Below, piece after piece: positions 6,586 through 13,504 of a DNA stretch of 14,687 nt. This stretch comes from Alloprevotella sp. GTDB taxonomy: Bacteria > Bacteroidota > Bacteroidia > Bacteroidales > Bacteroidaceae. The notes beneath the pieces were generated by a model. It searched no databases, was not told the origin of the DNA, and saw only the letters and a program-made list of their open reading frames with translations. The stretch's first letter is position 1. The number at the start of each line of letters is the position of its first letter. The DNA lies in NCBI GenBank assembly GCA_015259235.1, contig JABZGM010000037.1:1-14687 (forward strand). The letters are read 5' to 3'. Made by a program: the position numbers and the translations under genes.

Positions 6586-9414
6586 TTAGAACGTGAGATT
6601 GAGATTGAACGCAACAACCGGCTGCAATGTCCCAGAAAGACGACCGCTTTCAGGGTCGGATTCGGCATAACTAGTCAGCGTAAAGAGATTGGAAGCCTGA
6701 ATGCCACAATACGCATACTGCACCACGTAGCCTATATGCTGTAATAAATTGCGTGGAATGCGATAACGCAAAGAAAGCATCGACAAGCGCAAATAGTCAC
6801 TTCGACCAACATTGGTGGAATTGGCGTACTGAAGCAGTGTCTGTGAAGCAGACGAAACAAAGCGCGTGTGATAAACTTTGTTGTTATCTCCCTTGTTCCA
6901 CCACGTTTTTTCGGTCATTCCTGCCACGGCATTGCGATAAGCCTCATCACTCATCCGCGCGTATTTATAATTATATCGGCGAACTCCCCCCGACACATAG
7001 TAGAAATCAGCATCGAGCGTGAAGGACTTCCATTCGAAAGTAAGTCCAAACGTGCCAGTATAAGGAGGTGTCGTAAATCCTAAAGCAACGAAATCAGAGC
7101 GTTTGGGATTATCGTGCAGTTTCATCGGATTCCCTTGCGGAGAAACAAAGGTGGGTAACCCCGTAGTAGCGTCAATGCCAGTGGCAGTGAGTCCGTAAAG
7201 CACATCGTAAGGCTTTCCTACCTCAAAAACAGGAAGAGGGTCACTGTCGTTTAAGTATAATCTATCAGTGAAATAAAGACTTACTACGCGATTTCTATTG
7301 TAAGACAAAGAAGCGCGTGCTGACAATCTTACATCTCCTTGCGAGAGAATGCGATAGTTAGCCGAAATCTCATATCCCTCATTGCGCAACACCCCAATAT
7401 TTCGCGTCATTGTGGTGAAACCATTACTTAAAGGAATAGGGACTTCTAGGAGAGCATTACTAGTTTGCCGACGATAAAGGTTGAAATTGAGCGACAGTTT
7501 TCGCCATAGTTCAAATGAAAGAGAAGCATCATAAGTATCGGTATGTTCTGCCTTCAGTTGAGAATTATAGAGGGCTTGGAGTTGCAACAACCGCGTGTCG
7601 GAGTAGAACTCAGTGTTGTGGTATGAGAACGTGCCAATGGTTGCTGCAGCAGAAACACCAGATAGGTTTGCAGTTTGCCCAAAAGAGGCTCGCACATTGA
7701 GATTACTCAAAATGTCTTGCGATTTCAACCATTCATATTGCGTAGGCGTCCAACCTAAGCCTACCGCCCAAGCCGTATTCCAACGATGCTGTGCAGGTAA
7801 CAAAGAAGAGGCATCGCGTTTGTAACTAGCAAATAAATCGTAGGTATTTTGATAAGAATAGCCCCCCACGAAGCCAACTCCGAATTGACGGTTACGTTCG
7901 GTCATGCTACCCACTGCTGGCTTGCGGTTTCCGCTTAAAGATTGGTTGATCAATGCAGCAGACATCTTGGTGCCGACACCATAGCCCGTCAGACTTGTAT
8001 TGTCTAAGTCGGACTGATAGGCATCAACATTCGCCCCCAGTGTGAGATCGTGTACCTCGTTCCAACTACGGTTGTAAGTCAAACGGAAATTGGCACTAAT
8101 GTTTTGCTGCGTATCCTTAGAACGACTGATGCGTCCGCGCTCATTGGGACGCGCACCACTCTCACGCTCACTCCAAGCTGTAGAGGGAGTAAAATTCGTT
8201 TCTTCGTTCAACACGAAATCCAAACCTACCACGGCGTCAAGACTTAGATATTTCCAAGGCTTCAAATTGAGAGAAGCATTTAACCCTCCACGCTTGTCAC
8301 CGCCCGTCTTACTGTATTGGTGCAAAAGGTCATTAAGCGTAAAATTACTGCCCTTATTGCCATACGACCATAGTTTTCCTGTTCTACTCTCATAAGGATT
8401 GAGCAAATAGACCAAGTCAGAAGGCGAAGCATCAGTACCATTGGGTGTTTCTATTTGACTATATCCCATATCTGCGCCAATCGATGCATAGCCAATGTGA
8501 CCAATTTGCTGATCAATCGACATTCGGGCAGTAATGCGATTCGTGCTATTGCCAGGGAGACGCCCACCCTGACTACTAAAGTTGGTAGAAATGTAGTAAG
8601 ACGTCGCTTCATTACCTCCTCTCAAACTGAGATTATGGGATTGATAAAGATTGGGACGAATCAATTCATTGAACCAGTCCGTATCGATATGCGACAAGCT
8701 ATCTAATACTTGTTGACCAGCTGCAATGCGCTCTGATAAATCGGGAGCTGTGGGGTAGATGCGACGCAGATAGTCTGCACTATAGAGATAGCCTGGCGCA
8801 AGCGGATTTTGCAATCTTCGCTCAAAGTCCAGTTTCTCTTGAGTATGCATCATCTCTACACCGCGGCGCCCTTGCAAGGTAATCCCAAGATTCATACTAT
8901 AAGATGCCGTTAAGCGTCCAGTACTATTGCCACGTTTCGACGTAATTTCCACTACCCCATTGGCTGCTTTGATGCCATACAGTGCAGTTCCCACAGCGTC
9001 TTTCAAAACTTTGATTTCGCTGATATCATTGGGGTTTAGCGTGAGAAAAGCATCGGAGGAGATGACTTTGCCATCCAATACATACAAAGGCTCGTTGGCT
9101 GCATCACCACGGCGCAACGAAGAGTTACCACGAATACGGATTTGAGGCTTTTCTCCCAGCTCTCCCCGATTGATAACTACCAATCCAGGCACACTTCCTT
9201 GCAAAGCCATCGACATATCAATCATTGGTTTGTTCACCAACAACTTCATATTGACAGTTTGCACCACACCAGACTTCGCACGGATGTCAAGTGCATTGAT
9301 GTTGGGTCGCGCAGTTATCACCGCTTCACCGAGCTTGCGTTCTGAATGCTCAGAAGTTTGAGCGTGAAGTGGTAATATGATGCTAAAGAAACAAGGAATA
9401 GCGAGATGACGCAT
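6586..9414 (-). CDS. SusC/RagA-type TonB-dependent outer-membrane transporter
   Basis: 942 aa from the ATG at 9414, which begins a proper signal peptide (MRHLAIPCFF...LHA, cut before Q19). The frame stays open to a TTG at 9474, but that start would put 20 residues ahead of the signal peptide and lies inside a leader hairpin. The plug domain carries the SusC signature: LYVLDGKVI (110-118) and ISEIKVLKDAVGTALYG (131-147) then ANGVVEITSKRG. The remainder is a long beta barrel rich in alternating aromatic strands, ending in VAFNLNLTF with a terminal Phe. Residues 30-34 (EAVIT) may be the TonB box. The roughly 80-residue carboxypeptidase-regulatory-like domain usual at the N-terminus of SusC proteins is absent: the mature chain reaches the plug within about 35 residues. 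It imports a ligand captured by the SusD protein encoded next, using TonB-ExbBD energy. The ligand is unknown. Confidence 0.95.
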   Translation of the reverse strand: MRHLAIPCFFSIILPLHAQTSEHSERKLGEAVITARPNINALDIRAKSGVVQTVNMKLLVNKPMIDMSMALQGSVPGLVVINRGELGEKPQIRIRGNSSLRRGDAANEPLYVLDGKVISSDAFLTLNPNDISEIKVLKDAVGTALYGIKAANGVVEITSKRGNSTGRLTASYSMNLGITLQGRRGVEMMHTQEKLDFERRLQNPLAPGYLYSADYLRRIYPTAPDLSERIAAGQQVLDSLSHIDTDWFNELIRPNLYQSHNLSLRGGNEATSYYISTNFSSQGGRLPGNSTNRITARMSIDQQIGHIGYASIGADMGYSQIETPNGTDASPSDLVYLLNPYESRTGKLWSYGNKGSNFTLNDLLHQYSKTGGDKRGGLNASLNLKPWKYLSLDAVVGLDFVLNEETNFTPSTAWSERESGARPNERGRISRSKDTQQNISANFRLTYNRSWNEVHDLTLGANVDAYQSDLDNTSLTGYGVGTKMSAALINQSLSGNRKPAVGSMTERNRQFGVGFVGGYSYQNTYDLFASYKRDASSLLPAQHRWNTAWAVGLGWTPTQYEWLKSQDILSNLNVRASFGQTANLSGVSAAATIGTFSYHNTEFYSDTRLLQLQALYNSQLKAEHTDTYDASLSFELWRKLSLNFNLYRRQTSNALLEVPIPLSNGFTTMTRNIGVLRNEGYEISANYRILSQGDVRLSARASLSYNRNRVVSLYFTDRLYLNDSDPLPVFEVGKPYDVLYGLTATGIDATTGLPTFVSPQGNPMKLHDNPKRSDFVALGFTTPPYTGTFGLTFEWKSFTLDADFYYVSGGVRRYNYKYARMSDEAYRNAVAGMTEKTWWNKGDNNKVYHTRFVSSASQTLLQYANSTNVGRSDYLRLSMLSLRYRIPRNLLQHIGYVVQYAYCGIQASNLFTLTSYAESDPESGRLSGTLQPVVAFNLNLTF

Positions 9415-9450
9415 AAGGAAGTGAGTGCAATGAAGTGAATACACAACGTA

Positions 9451-9485
9451 GTCCCTCGTGAAAATGGTGAGCAATCACAAGGGAC
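9451..9485 (-). other. Stem-loop in the SusC mRNA leader
   Basis: Arms 9451-9461 and 9475-9485 pair over 11 positions around a 13-nt loop. On the plus strand one pair is a C-A mismatch (9457/9479), but on a minus-strand transcript the same position is a G-U wobble, so the full stem forms only in RNA made in the direction of the SusC gene. The stem begins close to the predicted transcript 5' end (about 9495) and ends 36 nt before the ATG at 9414. It may protect the 5' end, act as a leader regulator, or present its loop to a small RNA. Function is inferred. Confidence 0.55.
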
Positions 9486-9500
9486 ATGGTTTAGATGGTG

Positions 9501-9530
9501 CAAAGTTACGGACTTATCATCGGTTTGAAA
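9501..9530 (-). promoter_or_regulatory. Bacteroidetes-type promoter for the SusC run
   Basis: Read on the minus strand, 9508-9501 is TAACTTTG, an exact match to the Bacteroidetes -7 consensus TAnnTTTG, followed by C. A T-rich element (TTTTC, ending near 9527) lies about 18 bp upstream, close to where the weaker -33 element is expected. It is the only TAnnTTTG match found on the minus strand between the transporter stop at 9765 and the SusC ATG. Transcription would start near 9495, leaving a leader of about 80 nt. This supports the ATG at 9414 as the SusC start. Confidence 0.7.
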
Positions 9531-9549
9531 ATCGCTATATCTAGCGATT
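9530..9549. promoter_or_regulatory. Inverted repeat upstream of the SusC promoter, possible operator
   Basis: AATCGCTA (9530-9537) and TAGCGATT (9542-9549) are perfect 8-bp inverted arms separated by TATC. The repeat touches the expected -33 region of the SusC promoter, a usual position for a dimeric regulator. One more copy of the half-site TAGCGAT lies at 9698-9704. The arms do not match a Fur box, and no regulator gene is in the window, so the protein is unknown. Confidence 0.45.
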
Positions 9550-9576
9550 CTGCACCTAATTTGTAAGAGAAATCGT

Positions 9577-9619
9577 TAAAAAGAAAGGGCAGAAACAGCT
9601 AACACTAGCCATTTCTGCC
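9577..9619 (-). terminator. Intrinsic terminator after the transporter gene
   Basis: GGCAGAAA (9588-9595) pairs exactly with TTTCTGCC (9612-9619). Inside, GCTA and TAGC add four more pairs after a 2x2 internal loop, closing on an ACAC loop. In the minus direction the stem is followed by CTTTCTTTTT, a T-rich tract; the plus direction has none. It is therefore oriented to end minus-strand transcripts coming from the transporter/aroB run, before the SusC promoter. Confidence 0.7.
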
Positions 9620-9741
9620 AAAAATCATAGGATATTTTACGACAAAAAGAGGGGGATGTAGCAGAAAAAAGTTGAGAACATCACTAGATATAATGAGTAG
9701 CGATATTGATTTTCTGGCACTTCAGCTTTCTCTGCAAAGTA

Positions 9742-9757
9742 GAGGCAACGATGCCTC
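9742..9757 (-). terminator. Short GC-rich hairpin right after the transporter stop codon
   Basis: GAGGCA (9742-9747) and TGCCTC (9752-9757) form a 6-bp stem with a four-base loop, extendable by two pairs past one mismatch. It lies 7 bp downstream of the transporter stop. The following minus-strand bases are TACTTTGC, a weak T tract. It may be a first, leaky terminator before the stronger one at 9577-9619, or a 3' end protecting hairpin. Confidence 0.45.
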
Positions 9758-9764
9758 GACGAAA

Positions 9765-10682
9765 CTACTTATATTTTCGCAAAACAATGATGAGTACTGC
9801 GGGAATGATAAGCATAATGCCCAGCACGATGGGAGGAGTAAGTTCTTCACCCATAAACACAATGCCAAGAAGAATAGCGGTCACAGGCTCTAAAACGCCC
9901 AAAACAGCAGTTATGGTGGGTCCTATCATCTGAATAGCATGCACCAAAGCCAAATTGGTGATGACGGTACATACGAGAGATAATGCTATAAGATTGAGCC
10001 ATCCAGTAGTCGTTGGGAGCATCGCGTAGTTGGTAGCCATTTCTACCTCACTATGCTCATAGATGATGGTAGCTGCAAAGATAAATGCTCCCAGCAACAT
10101 CACATAAAAAGTGAGCTTTGTAGGGGGCATTTTGGAGATTTTCGAACGATTCACTCGAATCAAATAGAGCGCAAAGCAAAAGGCTGAGATGATTTCCAAT
10201 AACACTCCCATAAGCCCCACTTCTCCCTGCCCAGACCATGAGAGAACAAACAGACCTCCCACTGCCATCATGATAGCAACCATCGTAGAAACCCGACGCG
10301 GCTCATGAAAAAACAGCATCATAGTGAGAGCCGTAAAGACGGGATACATGAAATGCAAGGTGGTAGCTACTCCACTAGGCATATAACTATAGCCAGCAAT
10401 CAAAAAAAGCGCAGCACCATCGCTTAGGAATGCCAAAAGCGCCAATCGCAAAAACTCGGGAAATGTGATGCGAAAGGAAATACGTTGAAACAACATAATG
10501 CCTGCTATGATAAGCGAGGCTAATCCAAAGCGATAAAACAAAATCGTAGCGGAGGAAAGAGGTAACCCCTCTGTTGGATGTTGCAGTTCTTTGGTAAAAA
10601 GCGGAATAAAGCCGTAACAAACTGCTGCGGATAACCCAAGGAGTAAACCTTGGCTAGTAAGTTTCCTGGAGGAAGTCATCAT
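9765..10682 (-). CDS. EamA/DMT superfamily inner-membrane transporter
   Basis: 305 aa, the usual length of a 10-helix drug/metabolite transporter built from two EamA repeats. The first repeat spans about residues 10-150 (GLLLGLSAAVCYGFIPLFTK, then SSATILFYRFGLASL, the typical 'R...a' helix 2), the second about 155-300. The second repeat ends with the family signature LEPVTAILLGIVFMGEELT (canonical 'ePv.A.llg...lgE.lt') followed by a final helix and a short basic tail, RKYK. Members export or import amino acids, nucleotides, sugars or other small metabolites; the substrate cannot be told from sequence. Two adjacent ATG codons open the gene (10682 and 10679); either works. It follows aroB by 57 bp and is followed by two terminator-like hairpins, so it is probably the last gene of the aroB run. 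No functional tie to aromatic biosynthesis is shown. Confidence 0.93.
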   Translation of the reverse strand: MMTSSRKLTSQGLLLGLSAAVCYGFIPLFTKELQHPTEGLPLSSATILFYRFGLASLIIAGIMLFQRISFRITFPEFLRLALLAFLSDGAALFLIAGYSYMPSGVATTLHFMYPVFTALTMMLFFHEPRRVSTMVAIMMAVGGLFVLSWSGQGEVGLMGVLLEIISAFCFALYLIRVNRSKISKMPPTKLTFYVMLLGAFIFAATIIYEHSEVEMATNYAMLPTTTGWLNLIALSLVCTVITNLALVHAIQMIGPTITAVLGVLEPVTAILLGIVFMGEELTPPIVLGIMLIIPAVLIIVLRKYK

Positions 10683-10739
10683 GATAAGGATAAAGTCTAG
10701 AAATGCTGGGATAGAGATGTCTGGGTAAACCTCACTTTA

Positions 10740-11783
10740 CTAGCCCTCACGCATAAAATCGAGTGTTTCTTTGATGAGTTCATCACTAGCAGTTTCATCT
10801 AAACAGAGTTGACCAATGTCGGATAGTAGGGTAAAGTTGACCTGCTTACCGACATTTTTTTTGTCATGCCGCATTCGGTCTAACAACGCCTCGTAATCCT
10901 TGCATGAAATATTGGGACGTCCGTAATGTTCTACAACAAACTGCGTGGTCAAGCGCAAAGCCTCAACAGGAAATCCCTTTTGCACAACACTAAGATAGAG
11001 TTCGCCAAGCAAACCCCAAGCTACAGCATAGCCGTGCAGCACGGGAGTTTCTTTGTGCAGTAGCACACTTTCTAGAGAATGTCCTATTGTATGTCCTAAA
11101 TTGAGGGCTTTGCGGAGACCTTTCTCGTGAGGATCTTGCGCGACAATGGATTGTTTGAAAGCAATGCTCTCTCGCACCATCTCTTGCAATTCTACAAAAT
11201 CAGGATTGTCTAAAGGGAATTGTAAATGACGTGCCCACATAGCACGATTACTTAACAAACTGTGTTTTAGCATCTCGGCGTAACCCGACACGAGATTTGG
11301 CATATCCAAAGTGCGCAACAAATCAGTACAGATAAAAACTACATCTGCCTCGTGAAATGCTCCGATTTCATTTTTCAGCCCTCCGAAGTTTACCCCTGTT
11401 TTTCCGCCAACAGCAGCATCCACCATCGCAAGAAGTGTCGTTGGCACATTGACAAAACGGATGCCACGCTTGTAGGTGGCAGCCGCAAAACCACCAAGGT
11501 CAGTGAGCATACCACCACCGACATTGACCAGCAAGCTGTGGCGAGTGGCAGCAGCACTTTGCAAACCACTCCAAACTTCCGAAAGTGCAGACAAATCTTT
11601 GTGCACATCCCCTGCACGTACTATGATTTTGGCATCATCCTGCAAAAACTCTTGCAATAGCGGGGCACATAGTTGGTAGGTATTGGCGTCGAACAACCAA
11701 ACCACAGTGTCAGGTTTCGCCATTTGCGCGAGTGTATGGCGCAAATCTTGAACCAACGATTGAGCATATACGATTGTTTGCAT
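10740..11783 (-). CDS. aroB: 3-dehydroquinate synthase
   Basis: Second enzyme of the shikimate pathway: converts DAHP to 3-dehydroquinate using NAD and a divalent metal in the cytoplasm. From the ATG at 11783 the protein is 347 aa, normal for AroB; a GTG 11 codons upstream is open but adds a tail (MVTSSRSSQKT) with no family counterpart. The NAD-binding GGGMLTDLGGFAAATYKRG (89-107) and the following PTTLLAMVDAAVGGKTGVN (114-132) are near-invariant in the family. Metal ligands are E170 (in SGYAEMLKH), H231 (in LGHTIGHSLES) and H250 (VLHGYAVAWG). All key residues are present, so the enzyme should be active. It sits between a thioesterase gene (76 bp upstream) and a DMT transporter (57 bp downstream); no other shikimate gene is in the window. 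Confidence 0.97.
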   Translation of the reverse strand: MQTIVYAQSLVQDLRHTLAQMAKPDTVVWLFDANTYQLCAPLLQEFLQDDAKIIVRAGDVHKDLSALSEVWSGLQSAAATRHSLLVNVGGGMLTDLGGFAAATYKRGIRFVNVPTTLLAMVDAAVGGKTGVNFGGLKNEIGAFHEADVVFICTDLLRTLDMPNLVSGYAEMLKHSLLSNRAMWARHLQFPLDNPDFVELQEMVRESIAFKQSIVAQDPHEKGLRKALNLGHTIGHSLESVLLHKETPVLHGYAVAWGLLGELYLSVVQKGFPVEALRLTTQFVVEHYGRPNISCKDYEALLDRMRHDKKNVGKQVNFTLLSDIGQLCLDETASDELIKETLDFMREG

Positions 11784-11859
11784 AGTTTTCTGGGAAGATC
11801 TAGATGAGGTGACCACGAAAGAATGTTTGCTCTGCTTCTATATGGGATATACTCTCGCT

Positions 11860-12288
11860 TTATTCTAGGCTTCCCTTTGCTTCGTAAGCCTCAATAGCAG
11901 CACGATAATGAGCTGGAATCTCAGTAGAACGTTGCTCTGCCAAATGGTAACAAACCATCACCGTCTCAGCTTGGCACACCACTCTACCAGTTTTTTGGTT
12001 GATGGCACGTTGACGCAGTGTAAAACTCTTATTACCAAGGTGGCTAATGCGAGTTTCCATCACAATATCGTCCTCATAGAAAATCGGTTCTATGAAATCT
12101 GCATGAATACTTGCGATAAGTGGCACCACGGGTTGGGTGCGAAAGTCGGAACAAAGCACTTCCGAAAAATAATTCTCCTTACCGAGGTCATAAAACGAAA
12201 AGTACACGTTGTTGTTGACATGCTGATACGCGTCAAGATCGTTGAAGCGAATCTGAATCGGTGTGCGATGGTGGAAAGTTTCAGTCAT
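11860..12288 (-). CDS. Acyl-CoA thioesterase, 4HBT hotdog family
   Basis: 142-aa single hotdog domain of the 4-hydroxybenzoyl-CoA thioesterase type, cytoplasmic, hydrolysing acyl-CoA thioesters. The diagnostic N-terminal motif is intact: IRFNDLDAYQHVNNNVYFSF (13-32), where D17 of the D.D pair is the expected catalytic acid and H23-V-N-N begins the long central helix. The middle strands VPLIASIHADFIEPIFYEDDIVMETRIS... and the SFTLRQRAI segment match the family core. Length is typical. The natural substrate is uncertain; related proteins act on short- or long-chain fatty acyl-CoA. It is 67 bp after the 95-aa gene and 76 bp before aroB. Confidence 0.93.
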   Translation of the reverse strand: MTETFHHRTPIQIRFNDLDAYQHVNNNVYFSFYDLGKENYFSEVLCSDFRTQPVVPLIASIHADFIEPIFYEDDIVMETRISHLGNKSFTLRQRAINQKTGRVVCQAETVMVCYHLAEQRSTEIPAHYRAAIEAYEAKGSLE

Positions 12289-12355
12289 GAGTTAGAAAAG
12301 AAGTACAGCTGAGCCAAAAGCTCTCTGTCACTATGGGTCGAAATAGAAGTGATTT

Positions 12356-12643
12356 TTAGCGATTCAAACCGAAATCTCGTGCTACAGAACGACAACGTCC
12401 GGCATCGGGCACTAGACTCATGCTCTCATCATCGAGTACGCACAAATCGCGCAAAGCATAAATGCCTTGTTCTTCGTCTGTGCGATGATTGCCCACACTC
12501 CTAAAGAGATGATTGCGCGCATCGACTATTTGAACTGCCTCTTGACAATAATCAGGGTCAACAGCCGAATTGCGTAGTGCTGCACCTACATAATCGAGTA
12601 GTGCTTGCACAAATTCTTCTTGATAAGACGTGGTAAAGTTCAT
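12356..12643 (-). CDS. Small conserved-looking protein of unknown function (95 aa)
   Basis: No family recognised. The protein is acidic, soluble and without a signal peptide or membrane helix. It begins with an amphipathic helical region (YQEEFVQALLDYVGAALRNS) and ends with a regular segment, IYALRDLCVLDDESMSLVPDAGR followed by VARDFGL, that reads like a folded domain. It starts with ATG 22 bp after the 235-aa gene, which suggests the two are translated together. The frame has normal codon use and fits the gap between neighbours exactly, which is the main reason to call it real. A role linked to rRNA modification or to the thioesterase cannot be inferred. Confidence 0.75.
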   Translation of the reverse strand: MNFTTSYQEEFVQALLDYVGAALRNSAVDPDYCQEAVQIVDARNHLFRSVGNHRTDEEQGIYALRDLCVLDDESMSLVPDAGRCRSVARDFGLNR

Positions 12644-12665
12644 ACTATGGACGATAAGAGAAGGA

Positions 12666-13373
12666 TTATCGCAAAAGAATCTTGAGAAAGTTGTCGTAAC
12701 TTTGATCTAAACGCGACAGTTCATAAGGAGGCGTCTGCAGGGAGAATGTACCAGGAAGAGGACCTAGGTCAAAATATTGCTGAAGTATTGCCGCTAAATT
12801 GAAAGAAGCCTTGTCTCCTTTGCGTATCAATTCTACCGCAAGGCGACGTAAATACGCATTGTCCGCATCCATCTGCTTGAGATGTGCGAAGAGCAAGAAA
12901 TAACCTGCTGAGGTGCCAGCCTTAAATAGGATCATCACGCGACTATGATCGGAATCCTCCGCACGGAATAGCGAAGACATCAGATGCTCTATGCACTCTG
13001 GCGTCTGCATCAAAGGGAGAAATGCCTCTAACATCTTTCGTCGGTCGATGCCAGAGGCTTCTTCCTGCGAAAAGGCAAGAAAATCGACACTATCAAACGA
13101 AAGGTGCTGACGTCTACTCAAAGCGACCACGACTTTTATCAGCGTGCCGACATAGGCTTTTGCATTTTCAACAGCCAAAACTCGAAAGAAACGCCAAAAC
13201 TCTTCTTCTGAAAGCACGCGCCATACCTCCACCTGTCCGAGATACTGGCTTGCTGTACGAAAATCAGCGTTGCTCAGTGCCGATAACATCGCACAAAGTC
13301 CTTCTGCGTTCCGCTGTTCGATGAATGCAGAAATGCGTTGTCGCAACTGTACCGTATGAGATAGGGCGGGCAT
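12666..13373 (-). CDS. Helical cytoplasmic protein of unknown function (235 aa)
   Basis: Not recognised. From the ATG at 13373 the protein is 235 aa; a GTG at 13436 would add 21 residues (SSKDAFSAVC...ILVI), hydrophobic in part, and cannot be excluded. The predicted protein is mostly helical: repeated Leu/Ala-rich helices with a spacing reminiscent of HEAT/ARM-like repeats (QLRQRISAFIEQRN, LCAMLSALSNADF, EFWRFFRVLAVENAKAYV, YLRRLAVELIRKGD). No catalytic motif, signal peptide or clear membrane helix is present. It lies 131 bp after rlmD and 22 bp before the 95-aa gene; the pair may form a unit. Confidence 0.8.
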   Translation of the reverse strand: MPALSHTVQLRQRISAFIEQRNAEGLCAMLSALSNADFRTASQYLGQVEVWRVLSEEEFWRFFRVLAVENAKAYVGTLIKVVVALSRRQHLSFDSVDFLAFSQEEASGIDRRKMLEAFLPLMQTPECIEHLMSSLFRAEDSDHSRVMILFKAGTSAGYFLLFAHLKQMDADNAYLRRLAVELIRKGDKASFNLAAILQQYFDLGPLPGTFSLQTPPYELSRLDQSYDNFLKILLR

Positions 13374-13504
13374 AATAACGAGGATTTTCTTCAGAACGAT
13401 GAGACACACCGCGGAAAAAGCATCTTTTGAGGACACCTTCCCGTGAGGCTATTTTCTTTACCAGGAAGTGCGCCATCACACCACCTGAGTGAAGAGATAG
13501 ATGA

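Larger units (their letters stand above)
9415..9764. other. Control region between the housekeeping run and the SusC run
   Basis: A 350-bp stretch without a convincing gene. From high to low coordinate it holds a hairpin just after the transporter stop (9742-9757), a half-site-like TAGCGAT (9698-9704), a terminator (9577-9619), an inverted repeat (9530-9549), the SusC promoter (9501-9530) and the SusC mRNA leader with its stem-loop (9451-9485). Short plus-strand frames here run into the antisense of the transporter gene and lack support. Confidence 0.7.

Noticed and set aside
394..9414. Reading the SusC/SusD run as a polysaccharide utilisation locus
   Set aside because: No glycoside hydrolase, polysaccharide lyase, carbohydrate sulfatase or hybrid two-component regulator is encoded here; the enzyme present is a peptidase.
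9415..9474. A TTG start for the SusC gene at 9474
   Set aside because: It would place 20 residues before a complete signal peptide, sits in the loop of the leader hairpin and leaves only about 20 nt of leader; the ATG at 9414 is better.
10725..10740. Small inverted repeat GTAAA...TTTAC at the aroB stop
   Set aside because: Five AT-rich pairs overlapping the end of the gene; not distinguishable from chance.
11784..11816. A GTG start for aroB at 11816
   Set aside because: The extra 11 residues lie before the first strand that AroB proteins normally begin with; the ATG at 11783 gives the normal length.
13374..13436. A GTG start for the 235-aa protein at 13436
   Set aside because: The extra 21 residues add a partly hydrophobic tail with no clear role; the ATG at 13373 was preferred, though the sequence does not decide it.
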